Assembly (NCBI RefSeq): GCF_000247815.1
Contig: NC_021683.1
Location: 11,356,030-11,420,029 of the forward strand
Length of the DNA stretch: 64,000 nucleotides
Direction of reading: 5' to 3'
From: Ficedula albicollis
Lineage: Eukaryota > Chordata > Aves > Passeriformes > Muscicapidae
This document shows, one piece after another, positions 42,020 to 54,234 of this stretch. Every line of letters starts with the position of its first letter. Position 1 is the stretch's first letter. Both the position numbers and the translations under genes were made by a program. The notes beneath the pieces were generated by a model that saw only the letters and a program-made list of their open reading frames with translations, was not told the DNA's origin and searched no databases.

Positions 42020-42139
42020 TGTGGCAAGCCAGAAAATCGCACGGAAGATCTCGCGATGTACGAGGAGATAGGGTCCCATCCTCTCCATGACGTTAGCCAA
42101 TTACATTGTACCGCGGTTACTTAAACCCCTGCAACAGGA

Positions 42140-42145
42140 AATAAA
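42140..42145 (+). promoter_or_regulatory. LTR polyadenylation signal AATAAA
   Basis: The signal sits just before the R-like segment, the same arrangement as in avian alpharetroviral LTRs. On the plus strand it could end antisense transcripts only if the LTR is still active; nothing here shows that. Confidence 0.75.
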
Positions 42146-42212
42146 ACGCATTTCACCATCCACCATATTGGTGCAGTGTGTGATTTGTCCGGCCAGTTTG
42201 TAAGTTCGCCGT

Positions 42213-42272
42213 GGTCTCCCTCCGAACCAGGTCGCCCTGCCTGGTCTCCTTTTGAACCAGGTCGTCTTGCCT
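42213..42272 (+). repeat. 30-bp tandem repeat (two copies) in LTR U5
   Basis: The copies 42213-42242 and 42243-42272 share the frame GGTCTCC...GAACCAGGTCG...TGCCT with about five differences. The divergence suggests the duplication predates this insertion or is old. Confidence 0.8.
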
Positions 42273-42290
42273 TGTTCCCCCAAGGCAACA

Positions 42291-42296
42291 CTTAGT
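42291..42296 (+). repeat. Target-site duplication, right copy (CTTAGT)
   Basis: This is the match to 42014-42019 and defines the right end of the LTR at 42290. No mutation separates the two copies, which argues against a very old insertion, although six bases are little evidence. Confidence 0.88.
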
Positions 42297-45200
42297 TCAC
42301 TTCTTCCACAGAGCAATAAAAGAATGTAGAGTCATGGAATCTGGTGACACATCTACAAGCAGGCAAGCCAAGGACAGCTCTTGCCATGTATAAAAATCTT
42401 GAAACTTAGACTGGGATAAAAAGAAGAGTAGAGTTTCCCAGTTTGAGAAGCCTTTACAATCTAAACTGCATTAGAATTTCCCCTTTAAATCTTCAGTAAA
42501 AAGGACACACTCCTTTAGCTCACTTCCTCCCATTGCAGAATAACTAGCAAATCTTAACTTTTTCAAGCCCCCTATAAATATCCCACAGAATTTCTCCAAA
42601 CTTGTGCCATTCCACAACTATGAAATACAGTTTCTAAATGAAATACACTTTAAAGCTGTGCCATGAGAAAAAGCACAGCTTAATTAAGTTAACTAAGCTG
42701 ATTAAGCCATGCTCTTTCACCTACTACAGGAAGTATTTAGCCCTGGAGCCATCCTAAAGGCACCTCGTACAGGCTATGACATGTTTTCCAGAGATACTGT
42801 ATATATTTAGTCACTGTGGAAGGGGAAAAAGCAAAGACCCTATATGTCAGCATGCCAACAAAAGAACAGAAGAAGTATCAGCTGATAAAGCAGCTGTTTA
42901 CATCTTATTCTTGTCTGGAAGGCAGGCATTACATTACAAGGGAATAGAGAAAGTTAGGAGAACAGTACCCCACCACCTCAGATCTGACTTATAAAATAAT
43001 TTAAGTAGGAACACGCTCTCCAAAAATCCCAATCACCAATATTATTACTGGGATCTTTGCAAGTTAACAAACTCCAACAAAAATTGAATAGATTACAGCA
43101 GGTTTATTTTAAAATAATTCAGAATAATCTTTCTCCTTTTTTGTATTTAAATGCATTTATATAATTAAAGGAATTCTTTAAAATTTTCAATCCTTTGAAA
43201 ATTTATAAAAGCAATTTCTAAAATAAAGACATAGCAGTATTCTTATCTTGGCTTTTCCTGGTACAAGGCTGCTGCTCTGTGTCTCATAAAGATTTCTGGC
43301 AGAGTGAGAAAACCTGGTCAGTATCAGAATCTTTCCTGGGACCTGTCTGCAGTGTCGACAAGCAGCTAAGCTGAATATTAATACACTCTCCATCATCAAA
43401 AGCTGTTGCATACCCAAAGGATGAAAAATATTTTAATCAGCTTTCAGCTTGTCTAGTAGAAGTCAGTTTATTCCTTTGGGATTATACATCTATGTGCTCA
43501 ATTTTTGTCTTTGCACTCTCCCTCCATACATACTACTTTTGAAACTAGCAGCAAAGAGCCTAAATCTGCTGTTTTGTTGAGAAAAACCAGCTAATGCTGT
43601 GATTCAATTACAGTATTTTACATTTAAGAAGAAAATGTAGAAGATGAAAAGCAAAGAAAAAACAGTCCTGTTATCAAGTTTTTTAACTTTAGGATTTCTT
43701 AAAAAAACGAGTGAGGAAAAAAACCAGTTTTTTTGGTTTGTTCAACATCTCCACAAATTTTAAAGGTTTTCAAGACTGCTTCATCTGTTGTCTTACCCAT
43801 TTTTTTCTTCTCCCCAGTAGATTACTAATTGTTGCAAATTCAAAATTCCTTTTGCATAACAAGCACCAGTAGAACTGATCCATGATTGTATAAATATTTT
43901 ATAAATATGTGTACCAAGTATGTCCTACCTGATAACCAACAAATGGATGAGTAATGGAAAAATGTTTTGAAGAGCCTTGGCTGTACAAGTGTACCTGCAT
44001 GGCAACCTCTCCCTTCCTCTGAGGGACAATGCCCGTCCCTGTAAGGTTGCATTAATGAAGATAAAACCTACAGGAGAAGACTTTTGAAAGTGACAAATAT
44101 TAATAATCTTAATTCTGTTTATCTTTAATCCTTTCAAAAGCATCATAACATTTCGGACTAGGACTTGTATTGGTCTTTGCTTTGAGCACCTGCATAAATG
44201 CAATGCAGAACTAATTTCATCTTGCTTCAGCCCTGTTTCCTAGGGATAGATGTATTACCATTGGATATGCAACACCATCATGTTCTTTCCCCCTACATGA
44301 AGAAATGTAAGTAAATGTAAATGAAAATCTGCTCATTTTCATTTTTTTCTATCACCTCATGGAAGCCTGGAAAGTACAACCACTGTGTGGTACTACACAG
44401 CATCAGCATAAACTGGTTTGTACAGACTAATCTAAAAATAATTTCTATTGTCCATCAGCAACACAACCAATCATTACTTTTGAGCAAGATAGTGAGTTCT
44501 GTGGTCCTACTACTGCAAATGATTTCAGCACAAAAACTTCTATTTCATGAAATGGAAGCATGACATTGGACAGAACGAGACCAAAAGGATCACAATGAGT
44601 TAACTTACTCTACCATGTGAAAAAGTCTTATAATTCAGTTATCCAAGCTGAGTCTCACCATAACATCACAAAACAATTGACCTTCTAGCTAGCTGGTGAA
44701 GCTCTAATCCATCAGAATGTAGGACACAGCTTGAAGATTGAGCTAAAATGTAATTATTAGCAGCGTATATATGCATACATATATACACAGACACATAAAA
44801 ATAATCACTTCAGTTTATTATAAAAAAGATATTGATCCCTAGGCAGCTAGACAACATGAACTGATGCACTATTCCCAGCTATTAACAGTGCACTTTGCAT
44901 GCTAAGCACAGAGCTGGATTCATCTCGAGCACAGCTCCACTGCTGCCATTCCTGTCCCCCAGCAACAATCCCACCTGTTCTCACCATCCCCATATCATTC
45001 TACTCTATTACAGAAACTCAAAATGGGTCCTACAAAAACTAGTCTAATTGTGATAATCACATTATTTTACTGGAATAATTTAAAAGATTTGCTACATTTA
45101 AACTTTATATTAGTGCCTCTGCTGGGAAAATTATATAGAGTTCAGATTGACTAGCAGTCCAAGGAAAACTGCCAAAATCTGATGTTCACTTGTAACATTT

Positions 45201-45426
45201 GAGAAAAGCCAATAATTATCTTCCTATTGCAGAATAGTAAACATTATTATATCTCCAGCTTCAGGATCATTAAGCAGAAGCATGTGTAGTGACAAACAGA
45301 AAGTGCAAAAAAGATTCATGCAAAAGCTCTTGAGAATAAGACCTGGGAACTGCCAGGAGACAATCAGGGTCAGCGAAAAGACACTAAGCTCTTTCTTAGA
45401 CAGACAGAATTTGCCCATCTGGCAAA

Positions 45427-45443
45427 AGATCGGAAGAGCGTCG
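45427..45443 (+). other. Illumina adapter sequence left in the assembly
   Basis: AGATCGGAAGAGCGTCG is a 17-base exact match to the start of the common Illumina TruSeq adapter (reverse complement of the P5-side adapter), from established knowledge. It directly follows genomic-looking sequence and abuts the poly-C run, so it marks the end of a sequenced insert and not genomic DNA. Confidence 0.96.
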
Positions 45444-46110
<667 letters not shown>

Positions 46111-46700
46111 TTAAAAGCTCCTATGTGGCCTCATCCACACTTTCCAATCATGATATGGGGAGGCAAAAATTTGTCATCTTCTTTCAAATGCAGGATGTTC
46201 TCTCCCTAGCACATAGCCAATAAGTAATTGTCAGATACAGGAAAAATCATAGCCTCATTTAATTGAGGGGGAGTTTAAGATCAGAAATTGTCTGCAGTGT
46301 AAAACCAAAGTAAGACCTCAATGTTTGGATTGCCAGACTGATTTTGAAAACCACACCTAAGTTACTTGCACAAGTTAAACAGAGGGTCAGTAAAAGAATT
46401 AGCACCTAATTCATCAGGGCATAATGCTCTCCATAGCAACTCCTGAAGCCAAGTTATATTTCTTTATGTATAAAATGAAAGCTGCAGTTTTGAGCAAAGA
46501 TGAAGTAACTGTTAGGGAACACATTACAAAAATACTGTTCACCCATGATCCTGTTAGGACTTAGAAGGACTGATGATCAGACGGAAGAGAAAAGGTAGCA
46601 ATGCAGCAACAGCAGCTTTTCAGAAGATGTCACCTCCTTCGCCTACAAAAGCCATTTGGACACTGAAGCAGCTGTGTTCTATTTTACAGTGGTTACAGAC

Positions 46701-46740
46701 CCACTAACATACAATAGCAACCACTAAAATACAATAGCAA
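46701..46740 (+). repeat. 20-bp direct repeat, two copies
   Basis: CCACTAACATACAATAGCAA is followed at once by CCACTAAAATACAATAGCAA, differing by one base. Confidence 0.85.
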
Positions 46741-47204
46741 TAAAACCACATTTAGCAACACTTAGTTGTATTTAAAAAAATACAGCAATGTAGATGGTGA
46801 CATTTTAATCATACTGCCATTTGCTTTCACTTTCATTCAAAATCACAACTTACCCTAGTTTATAACAATCACGGTACAAATTATTCCTGCCAAACCACTA
46901 TAATTCACGGTTTTAATACCAAACCAAATCCTTTTTTTTTCTGTGTAGCATGTCCATAAACATATATACACAAATACAAATCCATAAGCTTTGTACCTCT
47001 GTGATCACTTCGGGGATCGAACAAATAAGAACTAGAAATAATTTAAAATATTGTTAATAATTAATCAATTTCTATATAGCATATAACATAAATTCTAAAA
47101 ATACAGATTAATTTCTTTCCAAGAAATACTATTCCCAGTCTTCAAATACAGTTTTTTATTAAGTTTTTCTACTAGAAAATAGATTTCTGAGAACATTAAA
47201 GCAT

Positions 47205-47493
47205 ATCATAGAATCTTCTGGGTTGGAAGGTACCTTAAAGACAATTTATTTCCAATGTACCCTGCCATGGGCAGGGGCACCTTCCACTATTCCAGGTTGC
47301 TCCAAGCCCTGTCCAACTTGGCTCTGAACAGGGATGGGGCAACCACAGCTTCTCTGGGCAACCTGTGCCAGGACCTTGATAGCCTCACAGTAAACAATTT
47401 CTTCCTAACATCCAAATAAAACCTGCCCTCCATCAGTTTAAAACCATTCCCCTTGTCCTGTCACTCCATGCCCTTGTGAAAGACTTTGCAAAG
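47205..47493 (-). mobile_element. CR1 LINE 3' fragment, 5'-truncated
   Basis: Read on the plus strand, the sequence runs ATCATAGAATC, then GGGTTGGAAGG, CTGCCATGGGCAGGGGCACC, CTCTGGGCAACCTGTGCCAG and CCTTGTCCTGTCACTCCATG. This is the reverse complement of the well-known 3' end of avian CR1 (chicken repeat 1) elements, so the element points left. Only about 290 bp of the 3' end remain, as in most CR1 copies. It is diverged from the consensus I know, and no ORF2 protein remains. Together with the LTR it identifies the host as a bird. Confidence 0.93.
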
Positions 47494-47806
47494 AATAGTG
47501 AGACTGGTAAAACAAGAGCTCAATACTACATCATCATTGTTTTCACAGCAAATAATAAGCCTCAATAAACACACTATTGATACAAAGATCTTTTGTTATT
47601 CTAGTCTATTCCCATCCAAGGTTTTGGACGAACAAATTTGATTTCTGCTGATTGTGGTATATGCATTTATGCCTTAAACACTAGCAGAGATTTCATCACA
47701 TTTGACATGCAAGTACAAGTGTTTAAAACACACAATTGTATATATCCAAGAATATAAAAATAGTGAGGATCACAGAAAGAAGCCCTGTTACAGTAAGAAT
47801 AAAGCA

Positions 47807-48671
47807 CATGATAACAGAATGCTAGTTATCTAAAATTGCAGCTCACCAAGATCCAGATGTGTGCACAAGAACACCTACAAATGTCAAACCTGTAAGTCAG
47901 GTGCAAACACACCAGGAGGGGAAGGCAGAGGCAGGAGCACAGGCACAGCAACACAACCCCCCCTGGTCCTCCACTTGGGCCAGCAGAAATGCACCTCACT
48001 GTCCCACAGGACATGGTCCAAACCTCTCCCGGCTTATGCCAGTGCACATTCCAGCCTTCGTGCTGTCAGTGTGAGTCTCCCAGAATGCTGTCGGAGTGGG
48101 AAGGCTGCCCTTTGAACAGTCCCAGTTTGGAACAGAAATGTTACAGAGGCTCATATCAACGCAGCTCAGATCTCAACCAGCTCACGCAAGGGTTAAAAAC
48201 AGAAAGTGCTATCCACTGGTTTGCTCTGATGTTCCTGTAGATATTGTCACTGGATGTATCCTCAGAAGAATTCTATTCAACACCTCTGTCTTTAAGTACA
48301 AAGCTGTAGGCTGTAGCAGCTTTAGGAAACATAAGTATCCTTTTTTCTGCTGCACAGTATCTGTGTGTGAAATTCTCTAAAGGGGTTTAAGTATTTACCC
48401 TGAACACTATCAGACAGTTTCTAAAATTTTCCTTATCCTGTTGCAGAAACACTTCAAAGAGAATCATAAACACAGTCTTTTGTGCTTTCAGCACACATGT
48501 TGTTTTGGAAGCTTAAGTCTGAATTCCCTCAGAATTGTAAATATTTTTTTTCCTCAAAGATGTGCAATACAACTTTACTTTTTTTTTTTCCTCTTTAGAG
48601 TTTCATTGTGATTCTAGTACAGACAATGCTAAATCCTTTCTCCCATTTCTGACAGCTAAAAATATTGGGGT
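47807..48671 (+). repeat. 865-bp tandem duplication, copy 1
   Basis: The unit starts CATGATAACAG and ends ATTGGGGT, repeated head to tail at 48672-49536 with no difference seen. Five small frames (71 to 94 codons) recur identically at an 865-bp offset in both copies. Two bases of microhomology (CA) span the junction. None of the frames resembles a known protein. Confidence 0.95.
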
Positions 48672-49536
48672 CATGATAACAGAATGCTAGTTATCTAAAA
48701 TTGCAGCTCACCAAGATCCAGATGTGTGCACAAGAACACCTACAAATGTCAAACCTGTAAGTCAGGTGCAAACACACCAGGAGGGGAAGGCAGAGGCAGG
48801 AGCACAGGCACAGCAACACAACCCCCCCTGGTCCTCCACTTGGGCCAGCAGAAATGCACCTCACTGTCCCACAGGACATGGTCCAAACCTCTCCCGGCTT
48901 ATGCCAGTGCACATTCCAGCCTTCGTGCTGTCAGTGTGAGTCTCCCAGAATGCTGTCGGAGTGGGAAGGCTGCCCTTTGAACAGTCCCAGTTTGGAACAG
49001 AAATGTTACAGAGGCTCATATCAACGCAGCTCAGATCTCAACCAGCTCACGCAAGGGTTAAAAACAGAAAGTGCTATCCACTGGTTTGCTCTGATGTTCC
49101 TGTAGATATTGTCACTGGATGTATCCTCAGAAGAATTCTATTCAACACCTCTGTCTTTAAGTACAAAGCTGTAGGCTGTAGCAGCTTTAGGAAACATAAG
49201 TATCCTTTTTTCTGCTGCACAGTATCTGTGTGTGAAATTCTCTAAAGGGGTTTAAGTATTTACCCTGAACACTATCAGACAGTTTCTAAAATTTTCCTTA
49301 TCCTGTTGCAGAAACACTTCAAAGAGAATCATAAACACAGTCTTTTGTGCTTTCAGCACACATGTTGTTTTGGAAGCTTAAGTCTGAATTCCCTCAGAAT
49401 TGTAAATATTTTTTTTCCTCAAAGATGTGCAATACAACTTTACTTTTTTTTTTTCCTCTTTAGAGTTTCATTGTGATTCTAGTACAGACAATGCTAAATC
49501 CTTTCTCCCATTTCTGACAGCTAAAAATATTGGGGT
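48672..49536 (+). repeat. 865-bp tandem duplication, copy 2
   Basis: This is the second, apparently identical copy. It is followed within about 20 bases by a poly-A run of some 17 (from 49552). Perfect identity means either a very recent event or an unmerged contig overlap, and the nearby poly-A and the other faults in this window favour the second. Confidence 0.95.
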
Positions 49537-52429
49537 CAAAGAAATTATTGTCAAAAAAAAAAAAAAAAATAGAATAAAAAAAGAGAAATAAAAGTAAGTC
49601 TCCAGGATCAGGTTTTGTTGTTGTTTAAGATAAAAGATACATTTCCAGAAACATCTGACTTCCAGTATACATAAAATATAATCAGCCAAAAGTACATTTA
49701 TTTAAGGGCTCTGGCCCTAACAGATAAGGAGAGCCCCCAAAGACAATAAATATGGGTAAAATTTGGGTCTTGGAGCTGCCGTTGTACCTACATTTCACAG
49801 CTCATTAGGCAAATCCCATCACCCATGGCCACATGGCCCTCCGGTAAAGTGTGACACTGCAGCATCTGAGCACAACGGGAAAACCAGAAGAGAAATTAAA
49901 ATAATACCTCCAAGTTCCTGGAATTTTGGCTGACAAGGTCAAACCAATTCAAGTGTCAGTTAAGTTGCTATGCAATTTCTGAAAGAAGCTAAACACCAAC
50001 CAGCCTGTTTGTGATCCCATTATCTATTTTTTTAAAAATAATTGGTTAGTTGTTTAAAGTGCCAAAGTCTACAAAAGCTAGGAGAATTCCTTGTAAAAGC
50101 ATATTTTTTCTTAGAGCTTTTCATGGTTATCCGGGAACTGAAATGCTCTTGATTTAAATACATATTTAAACCCTTGCTTTAATTTGGGGGAAAAAAATGG
50201 CTCTGGGCTGAGATTTTGTAGCTCAAGTTTCAGCGTAGACTCAATTCTAACTGTCAGGCTGTAAGCCCCTGACAATAGTGGCTTATAGCTGAAACTATGA
50301 CATACTTCATATATAGCAATAGGAGCAAATAATGAAACAGACCTCAAAAAGGAAAGAAAAATAATTTTACAATAAAATAGCCTTGCTCTCTGATTTCAAT
50401 TCAGTTGTGTAAACAGATAAAAAAGCTTGTTATTAAGAACTAGTTTTAAAAAGTTTTACAAATGAAGACGAAAGTTGTGCAGAAAGATACCAGTCTGCAT
50501 GAAATGCCACTTTGATCATTCTGCTTTCTCCGAGTGTGCACGCTTGGGCTTTTGCACCACTACAAATTAAAAGGTGTGCTGCATTTTATTATCATCAGCT
50601 CTGCTTTAAGACTGCTGCCAAAAAATGAAACAAATGGTGTAACAACTACTTGTGTTTCGGTTATCCCATTAAGAAATTACTTCCCCAAGATCTATGTTTC
50701 ATTCCTTTAAGTAGTCCCTTCACTGCAGGCAAACAGTTGTGCTGTTAAATGTAACTCCAAGTCACTCACACTTTTCTCTACATTTCAGTTCCATGATTTC
50801 TTTCGTCTTGCCAAATTCCTGCATAAATAGGTGGGATTAAATGGAGCCTAGCCTACCTAACATAATTATATATGTTGTGATTTTATACTGCAATGAAATT
50901 GGTATATTTTAATAATGCCAGTCTTGGCTCTTTCCCACTAAAGTCAATAAAGGTTATTAAGGCCAACTGCCATATAAATACATTGCTACATTGCTAAATG
51001 GACTGTCAAAACAGGAAATACAATTCACACCATATAGCACTGTAAGGGCCTTTTTTTTTTATTTTTTATTAAGGAACACTAGATATGTTTTAAAAAGCCT
51101 TCAAAAATTCAACATGCAAGTGTAGCCTTATATGTTTACTTTTCATTCCACAAACAAAAATAATTTCATTGATTTACATTTTACTGTTCTCATGTGAATC
51201 AACCTAAAACAAAATAACCAAAAAAGACTGTCGGACTTCTGCAGTTCTTACAGATTTGCTGTGGTGGTTACGGATTTTCGTAGCTAAAATAAATGTCAGA
51301 TTGCAAGGTTTGCATGATATCAGACCCTGAGAGACAAATTGTCTCTCCACTGAATCTCAGAATAGCTACAGCAAGACTTGCTCACATCACATGAGATTTC
51401 AGCTTTTCAGACTTCTCTTTACCCAGAAAGCAAAGCCTGTACGGTCTTTTTTCAAATGGTAGCTGTCCTTTTGAATTCTGCAAGCATTTATCCTGATGTT
51501 GCAGGTGATAACGTGTTAATCTTGGATGACTTTTAAAAAAAACCTCCAACATATGAATAGCCTTCATATTTTCAAGGGAGGGGGAGAAAAAAAGGAAGAT
51601 TGGTTAAACTGCTTTGGATTTAATGGCTCATAAATTCATGAGGTAATATGGTAGGAAATGTGATGTTTTATCAGAATGTCATTCAAATGAAAGGTTTAAC
51701 ATTTACATCACAAGAGTGAGCTCTAAGTAAAACTATCCTCAGGGAAAGAAATGCCAGGAATAAACATTATGATAAAATTGTGTGCTTGCTATAATGTACA
51801 AAAATATTAAATAAAGCCCACGGGTTTGAAGACACTGGGCTAAACTGTCTGCAATATTATACTCTGCAGTGACAGAAGTGTAATTACAATTAGCAGAATC
51901 AGAGATAATTTTTGAAACTTTCTTTTCTTTATAGTTGCTTTATTAAATAAGGGGAAAACCTAAAAAAAAAACACACAGAAGGTCCCCGAGACTGACTTTT
52001 GTATCACTCTGGACACATATAAAAACACTCCATTAACAGTTGTTCAGCTCACACACAAAGGAAAAATACATTGCTTAAATATTTTCTTTTAAGAAATAAT
52101 TCCTTTTAAGCAGCAAAACTCTTCCAAAACAATCCTGAGATATTTACTTTTAGTATTTTACATTATTCTCTCTTTTTTTCTTTTTTTTTTTTTTAAGAAT
52201 CGTCCAGCTAAGATTATAAATTTGGAGGGAAAAAAAGCCCATCGACTGCAGACTACTGGGTACCTTCAAAAATACCCTTTTGATTTAACTTAGCTGTGGA
52301 AGCTAAGCATGCACCAAAACACTGCACTTTTTATGTTAAATTGCTGTTGAATTTGTTAACCCGCAATTGATTTCCTGTGTTATGGAATCTTAGAGATTAC
52401 GGCTGACTCGGAGCAACAGGGATAATTCT

Positions 52430-52575
52430 GGATGTTGACGCACGTTTCCACGGGCTCGCACCGGGACAGCGCGGCTCAACATTGCCCCCTAACGGCCAGG
52501 CGCCACCGCGCCGCTCACAACGCGCGCTCCATCCCCAAAAACAGCCCCGCGCCCGCGCCCCGAGCATCGCCTCTG
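52430..52575. promoter_or_regulatory. Short CpG-dense patch
   Basis: I count about 20 CpGs in about 140 bases, set in AT-rich, CpG-poor sequence. It contains GCGCGCG-type runs and is followed by TTAATTGTGATTAAT, a homeodomain-type core. It could be a small intragenic CpG island with alternative promoter or enhancer activity; no TSS or TATA element is evident. It is shorter than usual island criteria. Confidence 0.4.
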
Positions 52576-54114
52576 CTCAGACACTCAACCCAACAGACAT
52601 CCTCAATCAACATTCTCTTCTGTCTCCTCCGATAGCTGAAATTAATTGTGATTAATATGTTATAAGTCATAAAACATTAAAGCAATTCTTAAAATATAAA
52701 TTAGAAGCAGCTTCTGTCTTGGCCCGAGCTTGGGTTTGCTGATAAATATCATCCCGAGGCCTGTTGAAAGGAGATACACTGACGCCACCGTGTTTCTAAT
52801 TAGAGACACATGGCAATGTCACACCAATTGCAGAAAACCTAACCCTTGAGAGTTCCAGAGTTTGCTGTTTTTCCATGTTTTCAACACACAATGGATATAA
52901 AATATCAAACATTCTTGACTCTACCTCATCTAAGCCTGCATTACAAGAGAGTAAGTTGTCATTTGAAAGAAAAACAAACCAAACTATTTTTTTTTCAATT
53001 ATAAGGGTCATTCAAGAATGTGAGCATATAAGAACACAAAAATGAGGGGAAAAATCCCCAAACACATCAGCAAGTTATATTTTCTCTCCTTGTGTAGGAA
53101 AATTCAATGTTCACTTATTTCTTGTGGCAACTAAATTCCACACTTGAACTGTCCACTTTTCCAGGCGTGTTTTCTGAGTCTGATCCCAGGCACTGCAAGG
53201 AAGTTCACACTGAGTTTGAGTGACAGTATTTCTTCTGACACTCAAAAGCTCATTCCTGTGGCACCACGTCTCCAGAGCCTCAACACACCCTGATGCAAAC
53301 CCTACTCAGCACCCTCAGCCACAGCACAAACTCTTCCAAGCCAGCACAGGCAAGCTGAGGCTCATTTATGCAGCAGAAATGACCAAGAAGCAGCTTCTGA
53401 TGGAGAGGAGAGCAAAGGGTTTGCCAGCACAGCCCCTTCTGAGTGCAAATCCAGAAACAGGCACACTGGCAACTGCTCTGAAACTTTGACAGCAGAGGCT
53501 TGCACCTGAGGCTCTACATGGACAGCAGCAGCAATAGGGTAACAGTGCTTGGCACTGAATCCCTTTTCAAGGAATGCACAATGTACTTTGAACTACCCAG
53601 AAATCATTATCACAGTTATTCTTCAAATAATCCCCTTCTGCAGGTTCTGGCTATGGCCTAAGTGTGCAGGTGGACCACAGACAGTTGTACTTCCAGATCA
53701 CCAGTTCTGCTCTCAACTTTCCTCAGACACATGCACCACTGTTGTCATTAGCAGAGGTGTCTGTCCGGGTAATGTACAAAAAAGTTGACAACACACAGCA
53801 TTTGTGTGGTGTAATATATGGCTGTCAACTTCTGAGGTTCTAAAAGGATCATATGAGGCTTTTATGAGCCTTTCAAACTTTAAAAACAAGCAAAGTCAAG
53901 AACTAACTAAAATCCTGGGGTTTTGGATCTGATTTTGCTCACATTTTTTTCTGGCTATTGGGGGATATAAGTAAGAGGAGACAGTGAAAGGCTGACATTG
54001 ATTCTGCTTCTCATATGTTCTGAATAAAGTCTAAAACCCATTACTACAGTACAATTAAAAACATAATTGTGAGTGCCCTCAGAAGAGGCTTTAGACTTTA
54101 AAACTAGTACTTAC

Positions 54115-54234
54115 CATAACCTCCAGTTTTCTCCAAAATTCTTCCAATTTAGCCATAGGCTTAAGCCACCAATCAGTGCACTTCAAATACCTCTTGCCTT
54201 GGAACCAAAACTGCCTAAGCCACTCAAATTCAAC
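54115..54234 (-). CDS. Exon 4 (tryptophan-rich segment)
   Basis: The exon is 120 nt (40 codons), phase 0 at both ends, with acceptor TTTTTATCTTGCAG and consensus donor GTAAGT (plus-strand acttac, 54109-54114). The peptide begins [18 protein letters not shown], continues with [18 protein letters not shown] and ends LEVM. It has five tryptophans in 40 residues, with basic and acidic residues between, which suggests a packed helical pair. The minus-strand frame stays open well into both flanking introns, so frame openness alone is weak evidence; the splice signals and phase agreement are what count. I do not recognise the domain. Confidence 0.65.

Larger units (their letters stand above)
42020..42290 (+). 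mobile_element. Solo LTR of an alpharetrovirus-like endogenous retrovirus
   Basis: The 271-bp element begins TGTGGCAAG and ends GGCAACA, giving TG...CA ends with short imperfect inverted terminal repeats, and is flanked by the 6-bp duplication CTTAGT. Inside, in order, are a CCAAT-like box (42097-42101), a TTAAA-type TATA-like element near 42119, an AATAAA signal (42140-42145), and then a segment closely resembling the avian leukosis/sarcoma R region, including CACCATATTGGTG (42161-42173), which can form a small hairpin. These place it on the plus strand with U3, R and U5 in the usual order. A 30-bp tandem repeat fills part of U5. No primer-binding site, gag, pol or env follows, and one LTR with matching duplications is what recombination between two LTRs leaves. 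The element sits antisense to the predicted host gene, in an intron. Confidence 0.9.

Noticed and set aside
47826..49245. Paired small frames of 71 to 94 codons in two copies, which could look like a duplicated gene
   Set aside because: They overlap in several frames on both strands, have cysteine- and serine-rich composition without motifs, and repeat only because of the 865-bp duplication. A 47-nt exon-like piece (ends ACTTACAG and TTG/GTGAGC on minus) carries a stop in the needed phase.
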